From Asparagopsis taxiformis (Eukaryota; Rhodophyta; Florideophyceae; Bonnemaisoniales; Bonnemaisoniaceae), in NCBI GenBank assembly GCA_030407315.1, contig JALQPE010002893.1, positions 1-41,306 on the forward strand: a DNA stretch of 41,306 nucleotides, written 5' to 3'. Each line of letters opens with the position of its first letter. The first letter of the stretch is position 1. Made by a program: the position numbers and the translations under genes. Positions 10,331-22,469 of this stretch are shown one piece after another. Under the pieces are notes generated by a model. It was not told where the DNA came from and searched no databases. It saw only the letters and a program-made list of their open reading frames with translations.

Positions 10331-12082
10331 TTGTGACTTCCCTTCGCTCAGTATGCTGATCTAAAGTTGATAATCCCTGCAGATATTCGATCTTGGCTTT
10401 GATGCAAGTCTGAGAAGTCACTTCAGCTCCAGAAGGTTCGTTTCAATTATATTCCTGTAATGTTATCTCGCTCGTGTGGGATCCCACCGAAGGATCGGTA
10501 CTTGTGAGTTCTGGGCAGAAATTTGAAGTAGAATGAGGTCAAATCTTGAACGTGGTTGCGAGGACAGAAAATTTATTCTTCCAGATGCTGGTAACTTCCA
10601 CTGCTATGATAGTTTGGCTTCATATCCCACGTGCATTGGTTCCTTTTGTAGCATGCAGAGATGTCAATGAGCTTTGGCTGTATTGAATAAATGAGCTAAG
10701 TGTTGAGCTTGCTCTCGAGCGATCTCTACGTGATTCCGATTTTGTTGTAGAGATTAGTCTCATCGCTCGTTCTGGACATTCACGGAATGAGATATAGATG
10801 AATATCAGGAACAGAAATCATCTTCCTGTGCGAAATTATCTAAAATTTTATAGGAATACGTTGAATCTGGTTCAAGTCACTAGAGATATCATATCTTCTT
10901 CAATATCTGCAATGAATGACTTATTCTGAAAGCATGAAAAGCTTCAAAGGTGATTGATGATGTTTCTGAATACTGATTTACTATATCATCAACGTGACAA
11001 AAACCATGGGTCAGAGATGTCCTCTCTCCAGACACGCATGATCCAGACCAAGCTGTGAAAGCAGAATCTCTGTTATACACTGGGTCGTGTGTAGTCACTT
11101 TGTTCCACGTATAAAACCTGGCCCATCTGGATACGATGAAATTGTTTCACGGATCTAGAGCCCCGACAGTGAGCCTGAAAATAGTACCGGAACTCGCTGA
11201 ATACGCTAGACACATGGTGAACGGTCCATTCCATCATCAGCAGGTACCCTCACAAGCGAAGGCTTGAGATTAAACACGTTGTCTCCATTGAGACACGTAT
11301 CGCATCATACTTACTGTGAAGTTTCACGACGCCGTAAAATTTTGCTCGTCTAGGGCCAGCCTCCTGCAACTTTCCACTCAGGATGTCATATAAGAATTGC
11401 AAAGTGCAATGTGACGTGAAGCATCAGAATAGCAACCATTCCTGACAGGAATGATCCCATCTACATCCGCCCTCCAGCTTATAGTTGATGTAACGTGTTC
11501 ATGCATGCGAATGAGAAGGATTCTGGTTATTTGTCTTATGTAACGTTACATCTCAAGCTCCAGTGACATCGCGAAACATTATTTTACATTAAAAACTCTC
11601 TCATATCGTTACTTCGTTATCGGTGGCCAGAAGTTTCATAACGTCTAAATTTCGGCCTTCTCATTCGTGTGTGAATGTGATACGAGAACATTTTCTTCTT
11701 GCTTTGTCATCATAAATCTCGACTATTCTACCGTTCATGTCGTTGCTTCACGACAAGGATTACTCCACACGGACGAACAGTAAATGAACTCCAGTGAAAC
11801 ATGGAATCGCTCCTAGTTGTATAGTTACACGTCACTACGAAGACCCTAATCTCATTCATTTTCAGATGAAAAGTATGCCTACATCGCAGTGAGACATAGA
11901 AAAATGAGTCACATGCATGTGACACATTCCCATGGGTAACGGTATCTCTCAGTTAGCTTGGGCACGGTAATCCCACGGCCTGGCGCGCAGAAAACCAAAA
12001 GATGTAGATTGATCATGTAGCTGCAAAATGCCAGTTCATTATTTTGTGGAGGTGAGATAAGGTGCATGCATTCCTTCAAAGA
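10331..12082. other. Long gene-free stretch
   Basis: About 1.8 kb of AT-rich DNA without a credible coding frame on either strand. One hairpin is visible: CGAGCGAT (10716-10723) pairs with ATCGCTCG (10762-10769) and CTCTAC (10724-10729) pairs with GTAGAG (10747-10752), with a 9-base bulge. I see no tRNA or other known RNA. The right end should carry the promoter of the plus-strand gene at 12242. Confidence 0.4.
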
Positions 12083-12090
12083 TATATAAG
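12083..12090 (+). promoter_or_regulatory. Possible TATA box (TATATAAG)
   Basis: TATATAAG lies about 150 bases before the ATG at 12242 on the same strand, a plausible distance for a TATA-driven start with a short leader. The surroundings are AT-rich, so chance occurrence is possible. Confidence 0.3.
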
Positions 12091-12241
12091 GAGAGATCAC
12101 GTTTCGATCGAAGCTGTGACTTTCAGAGAGCTCTCTGTACTCAACAGCACCCTCCACTTCGGTACTTTTCCTGTACCTTTTTGGAAAATCATCAACTTCG
12201 CTCTAGACCATTGCTGAAAGGTGTTCTTCAATGATCCAACG

Positions 12242-14563
12242 ATGAGCACGAGAGATGAATACTTCCCAGAAGGGCAAACATACTCTCCCAATTCATATAC
12301 TGAGCCGGTCCTTCAACGAATACAATCGGTTGTATTTCGTGACCATTCTCAAGCTGAGTACACTGAGCAAGTATACATGTGGAAGCCTCTCTTGCTGAAG
12401 AGAAAATTAGACCTCGAACTTACGGAACTAAGGACAAGAAGAATCAAGCTTGCAGAAGAATGTTCCGATCTTTCCGTTTCTTCATGGGAGTGCTGCAAGA
12501 GGTTCAGGTGTTTTGCTTCTGTAGACGAGTCATTTCTGCTCGCTCAACGTCGGCCGTTCCTACTAATGGACCAATTCGAAAGAAAGAATGCGCTCATATC
12601 AATGCTGAGAATGATAAATGGAAAGAAAGGAAGCATTAAAAAGTTCTATTTTGACGGGAAGCCAGTATGTTCAAGCTTCCTCGAGAAAGGGTTCAAAGTC
12701 TCTCGTTTCCTTCAGTGCGCTGTGAAAGAAACAAGTAAGTCAAGAGGTACAAAATCTCTTTTTAGATTACCTCGACTAAGTTCTGGAATGAGCACGCGGG
12801 ATGTTATTCGTGTGTATATTGACAATCTCGCCGAAAGTACTTCTAATAGGATGCCGGACACTGGAGAGATGCATCTCCCTTACTTCGAGAAAAAAGAAGT
12901 GTACAGTCTATTCTGCTCTCAATGGAAAGAAGTGGATTGTCTGCAGAATACAGTTCCACCCCCGAGCTACACATACTTCCTTTTCCTTGAAGTCTGGAAG
13001 TCATTCTGTCCGATTGTCAAATGCAGAAAGGTGCATCGGTTTTCGAAGTGCGACATTTGTGAACATCTTAGGAAACAGCTTGCTGATGCAGGATTAAATC
13101 GTGAGAAGACTGACAAACTGAGGAAGCTGAAGGTCCAACACAACCGTTTCGTGGAGAAAGAGAGACTTCAATACTACCGGAATAGAGAAAATGCTCGCCA
13201 TCATCCACGAAAGTTTGTCAGCATAATCATTGATGGTGCCACACAAGCTCCATACGCACTCCCGCATTGGCCATTTGAGACTAAGACGACTCAAAAAGGT
13301 CACAAGATCAATATTCATCTAACTGGAGTTCTTGAACATGGTCCAACGAATCATCTATTTCTGTTCACAATGACAGATGAGTTTGATACTGGATCAAATC
13401 ATGTAATTGAAGCGATGCATAGGTGGCTCTCTCGGAAGGCTGCGAAAGGAAAGCTACCGGATACTCTTTACGTTCAGCTAGACAACTGTGGTCGGGAAAA
13501 CAAGAACCGCTATTTTTTTGCGTATTGTGAGTGTCTAGTTTCGAAAGGTGTCTTCCAAGAAGTCTTTGTTTCTTTTTTGCCCGTTGGCCATACCCACGAA
13601 GACATTGACCAGTGTTTCTCTTGTACTTCCCGAAGGCTACGAACAAACAGCGCGATAACCCTTGAAGATTTAATTTTGCAACTATCGAAATCTTACACAC
13701 CTACCCCAACCGTATCCCACATGCAATCTATCGCAAACCTATCAGGGTTATTTGAAGAATCAAAATGTCTCGAGAAGGTCTCTTCATTCTCTCAGTTCAG
13801 ATACTTCCAATTCAGCAGGAAACCAGGTGAACCACGAAGTATTCACGAGCGATTCCAGACTACAGTCTCGGTTAAGAGAGATTGCAATGGTAATTCGAGT
13901 GGTCTCCATGCAAATATACATGGTGGGTTTCTGAAGTTTACGCCCAATATTTTCGATGCACCACCCACAGAAACTTGCCCTCCAGATAACTACCGAGATG
14001 TATGTCGAGGAATCTCTGCGGCAGAAGCCCGCATTTCCGATTTCCATCGAATGGTAGCTCTGGAGAAGCTTGCAGATATAATATATACTCCACGCTCAGA
14101 TAATATGCACTGGGACCACGACACCTCTCCAGAACAAAATGGAAGGCATTTTGCAATTTTGCTGAATGGCAATGCAGAAATGAACGAGACAGACTTATCC
14201 GACGAAGATGCCTCTGATCCTCTGGCGAATTACAGCTATAACGTTGGAGACATGATTGCTGTCAGGACAGCCGAGCCATCAAATCCCTTCTGGCTCTCAT
14301 ATGTTACTGAAGTGCAGGTTAACAGTAGCGGAGAAATATGGCTCCTGGGTGTGAGATGGCTGCAGGCGTATACTAACATGAAAGACCCATTCAAGTCAAA
14401 GTACAGTGAGGCAAAGAAAAGGAATGGAGATGTATGGACCTCTGAAATCAGTGTGAACACAGTCTTGGCACGTTTGACGAGACTAAGAAAGGATAAGACT
14501 CTGTCAATGGGAGATGTGAAGATGATAAAAGAGAGTCTCACATACGTTCCAACACATTCTTGA
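12242..14563 (+). CDS. Putative DDE-type transposase (DUF7869-like), intact, 773 aa
   Basis: I start at the ATG at 12242 (A at -3); the in-frame codon seven positions earlier is GTG. Residues 250-275 contain four cysteines (about 256, 261, 270, 273) ending in CDIC, a probable zinc site. An RNase H-like core follows. Residues 327-334 read VSIIIDGA with an acidic residue at 331. Residues 411-420 contain YVQLDNCGRE with D414. Residues 448-456 contain VGHTHEDID. These three blocks match what I remember of proteins annotated DUF7869 in algae, plants and animals, which look like transposases or integrases, though the chemistry is unproven to my knowledge. Around residue 650 a segment beginning YNVGDMIAV and including FWLSYVTEV looks like a small SH3/BAH-like beta domain. 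There are no frameshifts or internal stops over 2.3 kb, unlike the other transposases here. No terminal repeats were identified. Confidence 0.6.
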   Translation: MSTRDEYFPEGQTYSPNSYTEPVLQRIQSVVFRDHSQAEYTEQVYMWKPLLLKRKLDLELTELRTRRIKLAEECSDLSVSSWECCKRFRCFASVDESFLLAQRRPFLLMDQFERKNALISMLRMINGKKGSIKKFYFDGKPVCSSFLEKGFKVSRFLQCAVKETSKSRGTKSLFRLPRLSSGMSTRDVIRVYIDNLAESTSNRMPDTGEMHLPYFEKKEVYSLFCSQWKEVDCLQNTVPPPSYTYFLFLEVWKSFCPIVKCRKVHRFSKCDICEHLRKQLADAGLNREKTDKLRKLKVQHNRFVEKERLQYYRNRENARHHPRKFVSIIIDGATQAPYALPHWPFETKTTQKGHKINIHLTGVLEHGPTNHLFLFTMTDEFDTGSNHVIEAMHRWLSRKAAKGKLPDTLYVQLDNCGRENKNRYFFAYCECLVSKGVFQEVFVSFLPVGHTHEDIDQCFSCTSRRLRTNSAITLEDLILQLSKSYTPTPTVSHMQSIANLSGLFEESKCLEKVSSFSQFRYFQFSRKPGEPRSIHERFQTTVSVKRDCNGNSSGLHANIHGGFLKFTPNIFDAPPTETCPPDNYRDVCRGISAAEARISDFHRMVALEKLADIIYTPRSDNMHWDHDTSPEQNGRHFAILLNGNAEMNETDLSDEDASDPLANYSYNVGDMIAVRTAEPSNPFWLSYVTEVQVNSSGEIWLLGVRWLQAYTNMKDPFKSKYSEAKKRNGDVWTSEISVNTVLARLTRLRKDKTLSMGDVKMIKESLTYVPTHS

Positions 14564-15942
14564 GGTATTGTGTATTGTCGTACACAAGAAAACAATGGAT
14601 ACTATCATAGCCCCCTGATTCACCGTAAGCGACAATTACCTCGTGTATTCGACCCACTTGGCTTCTAATAAGGCTGAAAAAGAATTAAGATGTAGTTCCT
14701 CTCCGCTTACGAATTGGAATTATCCATATGAATACTTCGTCATAATAAATAAGCAGGCGGCTTTTGAACGAATAACCGCAGCTAGATATGAAGCACATAC
14801 AGTCTAGCACCGCCAACATCAATCGGAGTTTAGAATATTATACAACCGCGTATGAAGATCGCAGAATGTGACCAGCGCCGGTATGTTGCAAGCTTGAGTA
14901 GAGCAGTTGAGAATTGGATTTACCAATACAGGGTCAAATCGAAAGACTTCCGCTTACAAAAACTCTTTGTGTCTCTCCTGAGCAGACTATCTGAGAAAGC
15001 ACCATCACAGGAAGATACACACATATCGCGTTGATGTCGCCTCCACGGTGCATATTTTGGATTAAGTTCCTAATTTCAAAATTCCAGCCCAATGACCCAA
15101 TAGCTGAGATCTATCTTTGATGTGATATGTGCTTCACACATGTCCATATGTCAACGACTGGTATGTATACAAATTCACTGCACAGATGACACGTAAAACA
15201 CGAGCGTACGCTCAAAGACAACTTTGGAATTTCAAATTCCTGTACAGTACATTGGACTATGGTTCAATTTGGAATCAATAGTGCACCTGCTTATAAATTA
15301 AAGAACATTTCGAGAGCTGCTCGGTTGAACAAATATACTGTCAGGAAGTCCGCTTGTCCGCCTGGTTCTTCTGGAGTTTCAACTAAGCCATTTGGCTAGC
15401 TGACAGCTGCCTCATCAAAGACGCTTGCTGACCTCTTGAATCTCCAAACAATGTCAGTGCTTCACGCAAATTAAATGGAGATATTGAATTGCGCATTAAT
15501 GCAATTCAAATTGGTCCATCCGCACACGCCGATCCCCTCATTAGGTTTTGCTCCAGCTCACATTCGGATGGACTGCTTTCCACCACGTAAATAGCACCTG
15601 CAGCAAGTTCCATCAAAATCAATCTAAAAACTAATGTTATGTTTTATTTGTCCGTTATACACACTGTGTAACACATGAACCGTAGACATGGTACTCCCAA
15701 TGATACACTGCAGTGTATGTATGGTATCCATCATTCATTAGTATGATAGCGGAGTACAGGACTGACACATGGCAAAATATGGCCGTGGAATACTGTGCAC
15801 ATAATTCTGTTCTAAAATAAATATTCTGATTTTGGTGCTCACTGTGTTTTTGTTGACCGTCGCCCGGTGGTTGGTGGTACTTCGTGTTTGACGATGGTGC
15901 GTTCATACCTAATGGTGGTGTTTGTGGCGCGCTAGCGGAAGG
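14564..15942. other. Gene-free spacer with two small palindromes
   Basis: No coding frame is supported. AATAAA at 14744-14749 is a possible polyadenylation signal for the plus-strand gene ending at 14563. Reverse-strand AATAAA at 15643-15648 could serve the minus-strand retroelement. Two palindromes stand out: nine-base arms at 15484-15492 and 15501-15509, and a 16-bp perfect palindrome at 15703-15718 (ATACACTGCAGTGTAT). The 3' LTR of the retroelement should lie here. I could not find a matching copy beyond gag, so the LTR is not called. Confidence 0.4.
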
Positions 15943-18900
15943 TTATGTCCGTGGGGATGGTTGTTCGTTCGGCCGGGGGGCGAGTGCAACTCTGTCGAGG
16001 CTAACCTTTTCGGTGATACCCTCTCGGTCGATGAAAACTGTTCGCCGTCCTGCACGGATAACCCTATAGGGGCCTTGAGCTATTGGAGTTAGCTTGTTCC
16101 GTTCACGGACTTCTGGGTTATCCAGATAAACGTAATCATCGGTAGTGATGAGTCGTTTAGACTTCCGTATTGACCGGTCTAAGTTACGCTTGTAGCGTGC
16201 TTGCGCGCTGTGAAGGCGTTTACCTGCCATATCAATGGTATCCGTAATACGGCGTAAGAAGTCTTGCTTCGTGAACGCGTCAGGCGTTGCCCTCCTTTTC
16301 ACTGAATGGTGTGTCGCATATGGCGGTGGAGGTCGGCTTAGGATTAGGTCGAAGGGTGTGGTACCCGTTGTGCGATGCACGTGCGTATTGTACGCATAGG
16401 TTAACGCTGATGCGTAAACATCCCAGTCATCCTGGTTATCATTAACGTAATTACGTAGCATGCTCAATAGAGTACGGTTATACCGTTCGACTTGCCCATT
16501 TGTCTGGGGATGGTAAGCCGTCGTGAAGACGTTCTTCGTTCCTAACTGGAGGCAGACAGCCTGGAAGAACTTCGACGCAAATTGCGGACCGTTATCGGAT
16601 AGTAATGTCCGTGGAGGACCATACTTAAACACCCAATGTGTACAAAAGGCTACTGTCACATGGTACGCCGTAATGCTTCGCAGGGGCACCACTTGGGTGA
16701 GCTTGGAGAAGCGACATGAAATCACCAGTAGATGCACATTGCCTTTCTTGGTACGAGGTAGAGGACCGAGAAGGTCAATTGCAACGTCATCCAATGGTGT
16801 GGTAGCTGGGAACAGCTGAAGGGTACTCGCATGTTTGCGCAACCGTAGTCGGTTCCTGGCACACGCTGAACAGCGTTCAACCGTTCCGGTTATGTCCGCA
16901 GCCATTGCAGGCCAGTAGTACGATAGGCGCATCGTTTCGTACATACGATTCTGACCAGGATGTCCTGCCAAGATGCCGTGGTGGCACATCGTCAATAGAC
17001 GTTGCCGTAAGGCTTTGGGTACCACAATCTGGGATGACCCGTCCAATTTGGACTTCCTACAAAGGACACCGTCTTCATCTTCGAAGAAGAGCGAGTCAGA
17101 CTTCTGAGAGGCTAGAGCCTGTTGACAGAAGTCGTCCGTTCGTTGCTCTTCGAGCCACTCCTTGCGAGTTATCGGGCTGAAGCTCTCCGTTTGCGGATGG
17201 GTTGCTAAGACGGGGGCACCGTTGCGATTAGGCGCCTCCTCGGCGTGGTCTCTTGCTAGAGAAAGGTCGTAGAACCAGACATCTGTGTCGTCATGGACTT
17301 CCATTTCACCTTGCGGTGCATGCGTGGCCAACAGAGTTGGTATTTCGTCATCGATGATGATAGGCGTTTCGCCGTTAGTTTCAACACGCGAAAGGGCGTC
17401 TGGTAGTTGGTGAACCCGACCGGGTCGGTAGACTATTTGATAGTCAAATTCCGCAAGTCGGAGACGCCAACGGCAGAGTCTCCCTGAAGGGTCATTAATA
17501 TTCATAAGCCAACGCAGCGCGTTATGGTCCGTCCGGACTACAAACTTTGTTTGCTCCAAGTATGGACGTAGGATAGTAACAGCCCATACGACTGCTAGAC
17601 ATTCACGCTCCGTAGGGGAGTAACCTCTTTCAGGTTTAGTCAAGGTCCGTGACCAATAGCCAACTGGCTTGAGATCATTCTCTTCCCCTTGCTGCTGAAG
17701 CAGGGCGCATCCTATTTGGTATGCGGAAGCGTCCGTATCCACGGTGTAGGGATGGCCCAACTTGGGTAGAGCCAGTATCGGCGGCTTGGTCATAACCTCC
17801 TTAAGAGCGTTGAACGCGCGTCGTTGGTCCTCGGTAGGAGGTTCTTTCCCGAATTTAGGGAGGCTGTCTTTGGTCAGCATTTCGTTCAAGGGGTGCGCAA
17901 TTGCGGCATACCCTTTGATGAATCGTCGAAAGACGCCACAGCTTCCGAGGAAGGATCGCATTTGCGTAGGCGTTTGCGGAAAGATCGCGTCAGCGATAGC
18001 CGAAGTGGCGTTCTGTGCAACAGCTAGCTTTCCTGGCATCACGACATGTCCCAGGTAATCAACCTTCTTTTCGAAGAAATGAAACTTTGTCAACTTCAGG
18101 GTGACACCTGCTTCCCGTAGGAGGGAGAGTACTTGGTCCACATGGTGGAGATGTTCGGCCTCGTCCCGAGAGAATACGATCACATCGTCTAAGTAAATCA
18201 GACAGATCTGCCAGCGAACGCTGCTAAGAATAATGTCGATGGCACGCTGAAACGTTGCCGGAGCATTCTTCAAGCCAAGGGCAAACGCTTAAAGCGATAG
18301 GTTCCCAAGTGGGAGGTGAATGCCGTTTTGTCACGGTCTTCCTGTGCAACAGGTATCTGCCAATAGCCAGAATTACAATCCAATGTGGTGAATACTTGAG
18401 CATCTCCGAGGGAGTCAATACAATCATCCATTCGTGGAAGGGGGTACACATCATTGACAGTGATGTCGTTAAGACCCCTATAGTCGACGCAAAAGCGTAA
18501 TTTACCATCCTTCTTCGGGACAAGAACGACTGGGCTAGCCCATTCGGAGGTCGACGGTTCGATCACTCCTTTTTCCAGCATGCTGGTTATTTCCTTACGG
18601 GCAATCTCTCGACGAGCGGGTCCCATCCGGTAGGGTTGTTGCCGTCGAGGCTTGCTCCCTTCGATAATATCGATTCGGTGTTCCGTAGCGCGGATGTCCC
18701 CTAGGGATCCATCCCACATAGACTCGTGTCGAAATAGCATGCTAAGGATGCGTTCCCTTAACGGGGTTTGACCAAGGTGGTCTAGAGAGACTTCTCGCTT
18801 CCAACTTGATGGTTGTGTGGCCTCGGCCTCTTGCTCCTGATGGAGAGTAGTCACCATAGTGGAGGCCTCTTCGGAGGAAGGGGTAGAACGGCTGAGTGCC

Positions 18901-19842
18901 ATGGGGCGCATTGGCCGTTCGGGTGCCCGAAGGGCATAGCCTATAACTGTCCCCTTTGGGAGGTACTTGTCGGATGTACCGAAGTTAGTTAAAATAGTCA
19001 GGAATTCCTGTCGCGGGATGACTTCCGCAACCCCCTTCGGGATAGAGACACGATGTCGGTGAAGGATCCGATCTCTCGGAGAGAGTATACTCAAGCCGCC
19101 ACCGGCGCATACAACAGTAGTTGTTACTTGACTCCGCGGAGGAACATTCACACTTTGTGATAATCGAATGCCATGAGGCTGGCGGTCTAAGTTAATCCCA
19201 TTAGAGGGTCGCGAGGCATCCACGTAGCACGAAAGGGTGGGGGATTTTTTACGTAGGCGACATCACTAGGATAGCTATCGACCCGCCGTCGTGAATATCA
19301 ATTCGTTGGGCCCGGCACCTAATTGCATCTACGTGGGTATTCATTGCCCCAGTTCCCAAGATGAGGGGTACGGCCAACTTAGGCGCGACGAAGAATTCTT
19401 CCTCAAAGGACTTGTGGCCTAACTGTAATGACAGTATTATCTTGCCTTTTACCCAAAGAGGATTGCCGTTAGCATCGGCCAGTTGTGGAACTTTCCCCGT
19501 AGGGACTTGGAATTGTTCCCAATTTTGGGGTAAGCTCCTTTCATGGATGACCGATGGTCCGGACCCGGTGTCCATTACCATACGCATAGGCGTGAGAATT
19601 GACGGATCGAGTCCGATGGAACCCATTACTACGTAATGGGCGGCCTTAAGCAGGCATGAGGCTTTCGGCCTTGAGGTTCGAGTCCCTGTGGGGGAACCCG
19701 AAGGGGTTGGTGTCTGGGAAAGACTTTGGTCCCTAGAGGGAGTTGCAGCCTTTTCCTGCGGAGGTGGTTGTGGTGAGATGTCCACCGAGTAGCGTAATCG
19801 CTCCACCTCCTGACGGGAGTGCGACACCTCACTCCCCGTCAT
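15943..19842 (-). pseudogene. pol: Pol of the Ty3/gypsy element (PR-RT-RNaseH-IN), two frameshifts
   Basis: Pol begins at an ATG overlapping the gag stop. The protease active site is MDTGSG near 19575. A frame change near 19250 breaks the link to the next part. Reverse transcriptase follows with FCVDYRGLND and the catalytic YLDD near 18195. A one-base loss near 18280, in the stretch before KNAPATFQ, breaks the enzyme between these motifs. RNase H shows TVDTDAS near 17740. Integrase carries an H-H-C-C zinc site (near 16860-16990), the D,D,E triad (LLGPLP region, LLSDNGPQF, NGQVERYNR) and a C-terminal GPY-type module ending at 15943. All catalytic residues are present, so the breaks look recent, but no functional Pol can be made from this copy. 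Confidence 0.85.
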
Positions 19843-21036
19843 TAGTTTTCCGACGACGTGTCAGAGTCGTCGGAGGTCTCCAAGGCGTCGGCAACGTCTT
19901 GAGCCGTTACGGAAGATCCGTTACGTTCTAGAACGTCTCGCCTCAGAGGGCCCGATTTGGGATGAGTTTCGTCATCGGCGAACGCAACCATGCGTGTTGG
20001 AGGGTTTGACCGTTGGAGCACGGCTTTAGGGTAATCCCTTTTTCGGTTGAACCGATTGGACTGGCGCTGTTGGCGGCGCATAACCTGCTCCGGTTCTTGC
20101 TGGTAAGCGTAGTTCGCAAAGGCGAAGTTCCCACTGAGGGTGGCAGGTAAGGGCAAGTGTACAACACATGCCCCGGTTGGCGACAGCCAGAGCATCTCCA
20201 AGTAACAGCCCCTTCGGGGATCATACTCTCAGCGAGTTTAAGATGTTCTCCCGTTAGGGTAGGGGCCTGCATTGGCGCGCCCATTGGGTTCCCGGTAGGG
20301 GAAGGTAAGGTCGGCGGCGGGGTCCGCGGTATCACGGCCGGTTCTCCGGGTACGGTAGCGAGCAACGCTTTGCGTTTACGATCCGCGATTTCCCGAGTAG
20401 GGTAGGCCTTAGGTTTCGCGGGTAGCGATGCTCGTAAAGAGTCCCCGAGTCCTTTAGCAAGGTTACGGACAGCAAGAAAATCTTCCCCGCCGGAGCGGCC
20501 GATTGTAACCTTGACGATATGTTTAACCTCTGGGCGTAGGCCCTTGAGGTAATAGTTTACCAAGTCTCTTTCCGAGAAGACGTTCGCACACAGGAGAGCA
20601 GCGTCCTGCAGTCTGTCTGCGTATGCAGCTTCATCTTCATCCGGCCCTTGCCGTATACGCGTTACCGCGTCATAAGCGTCCGCTAGGACATTGTCCGTCG
20701 CGTAGCGCGCCAGAAGGGCGTTAACGGCTTGAGGCCAAGTGATCTGCTGGTGCAGGTTGTTGAGAAGCTTGCGCTTTCGCGCCCCAGCGGCGATAAACCG
20801 TTGAGGTTCTCCTTCCAGGAAATACTTGAGTAACGTCTGTGTTCTCGGAAATGGACGCGGACGTCCACAACCTCTAGTACACCTAGTATTACTAGGCGGA
20901 CGTCCATGTTCTCCAGTATTTTTGGATGTCCGCCTAGAACCGGACGTCCATGCGGTCTAGTACGTCTAGTATTACTAGGGCGACATTCATTGTTTCTAGT
21001 ACCACGGATGTCCCCCTCGGGATGGACTTCCGCCAT
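19842..21036 (-). pseudogene. gag: Gag of the Ty3/gypsy element, two frameshifts
   Basis: Gag forms the particle and binds RNA. An ATG at 21036 opens an arginine-rich stretch with repeated GRP and NTR-x-TR motifs, encoded by GGACGTCC-rich DNA. The frame changes near 20910 and continues into a capsid-like region (about 20870-20450). A CCHC zinc knuckle follows near 20160-20200 (C-x2-C-x4-H-x4-C). A second frame change near 20140 leads to a basic then acidic tail ending at a TAA that overlaps the pol ATG (TAATG at 19840-19844). The two frame changes are in poor contexts for programmed slippage and are best read as decay. Confidence 0.7.
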
Positions 21037-21119
21037 GTCTATGTCCACCTAGGACGGGCGCCGGTTCAGAAATTCAAAAATTTCGACCCCAGAAATTTCT
21101 GCCGCCGTGCTCGACATGG

Positions 21120-22270
21120 ATGTCCGCATCCATCACGGCGACCACTCTATTTTTCCTTGTCGGTCGACTCCAATTTCGTCTTTAATTTTTTCATCCTCTC
21201 GCTCACACCCCCTTCCTGTTGGTGCTCACCTCCCCCGTACTGTACCTCAAACACCCCCAATACCACTCTAGCACGCATTTTCAGATACCTATCCCCGCTT
21301 CCACGGTGCACACCTCCATTCCATACCTACTTTTCTGCTCTACCGTACAGATTTCGTATAACCAGTCCTCATACTACCTCAGAATAGGGCAAAACACCCC
21401 CTATCTCCTCGACCATGCTCTCCCCCATCACCTTTGAAACGTATTGTTCTTCAGTACCCTCTCTCCTCTACCCTCAACCCCTCTCCTTCGCCCTCTACAC
21501 AAACTTCCCCTGCAGCTTACTCTTCCAAAACCTCTCACTCCCCATCCCGTACCCGACCTGCTCCACCCCTCCCTCCCTCAGCTGCTCCATGCCCCCACGC
21601 CATCCGCATCTTCGATACCGTATACACCACCACCACCGGCCCACGCTCCCGCACTGCGGGGTGGCTCCCCCGCCGTATCCCCAGAAACCTCCCCGCTCTG
21701 AAACACATATCAACCCCCCACTTCGCACCCTTCCTCCCACTCCCCTCCCTCCCCAAATACAATAACCCCCTTCTTCTCCATCACATCCCCACTCACCACA
21801 GCCAGAACAGACGCCACCCCCTCCCCTTCTTTCTCCTCACTTTCCTAAAAACCCCTCCTCTCGGCGCCTTCAACCGCACCCTCCTACGGTCCCACCTAAA
21901 CACCTCCTCCGCCCTCACTACCCCAACACCCCGCAGCGTCTCCCCAATCCCCATAATATGCTTGTCGGCACTCCTCTCCGAATCACAATCCATTCTAAAC
22001 CCGCACTCCGTACATTTCCACCTCCCCCTGTACCATCCCAAGATTCCATCCCCCCACAGAACACATCCTCATACCACAGAAGAATTTTCTTCCTCTCATA
22101 CCTCATCCTTAAAACCTCCATCAGCTCCATGTAAATTTCGATGAAAATATTTTCTCTACTATGCAATCTCAAACATGTATGAGCCTATGCCTTTCCGCTT
22201 TGTCAACCCTGAATATTGGTACTCATGTATTCATAAAATAGGGCCACCCACATCCCTATCCCGTTCTGCA
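21120..22270. other. C/T-rich, strand-asymmetric low-complexity region
   Basis: For about 1 kb the plus strand is strongly enriched in C and T, with runs of CCCC and CCTCC. A 236-codon plus frame is open here, but its product is almost only P, S, T, H, L and R, as such composition forces. On the minus strand, frames near 21790-22170 give a few protein-like bits with C-x2-C spacing (KCTECGFRMDC near 21995) that might be a decayed zinc-binding protein. I call no gene. Confidence 0.4.
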
Positions 22271-22469
22271 AGCTTTACAAACCACTAGACGCATACTCCA
22301 CAACTATACAACAAACACTACTCGCTATTTCAGACGACGCGGTACACAAGTAGCGTAGTGTCAACCTTCCGTGACGCCTTCCCTGATGCGTACAAGTGGG
22401 AAACACGTCTAGACGTATATCAGAACTGAGTGCGGGAATTTTCGGCACAGGAGATGCTGGGCCACCAAA

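Larger units (their letters stand above)
15943..21036 (-). mobile_element. Ty3/gypsy-type LTR retroelement, internal part, decayed
   Basis: On the minus strand the order is gag, protease, reverse transcriptase, RNase H, integrase. This Ty3/gypsy order (integrase last) separates it from Ty1/copia. Each domain has its hallmark residues, but at least four single-base frame changes break the reading frames. LTRs and a convincing primer-binding site were not found. The span therefore covers only the coding interior. Confidence 0.9.

Noticed and set aside
10716..10769. microRNA-like hairpin
   Set aside because: The stem is short with a 9-base bulge. Without expression data it cannot be told from chance.
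19660..19700. tRNA-like T-arm (GGTTCGAGTCC)
   Set aside because: It lies inside pol, the stem does not pair, and no acceptor or anticodon arm is present.
21434..22144. 236-codon proline/serine-rich plus-strand frame
   Set aside because: Composition follows from the C/T-rich DNA. There is no motif or conserved pattern.
15600..22300. LTRs of the Ty3/gypsy element
   Set aside because: I compared both flanks by eye and found no convincing direct repeat or primer-binding site; a CGGCGCCCG stretch near 21055 is too weak a candidate.
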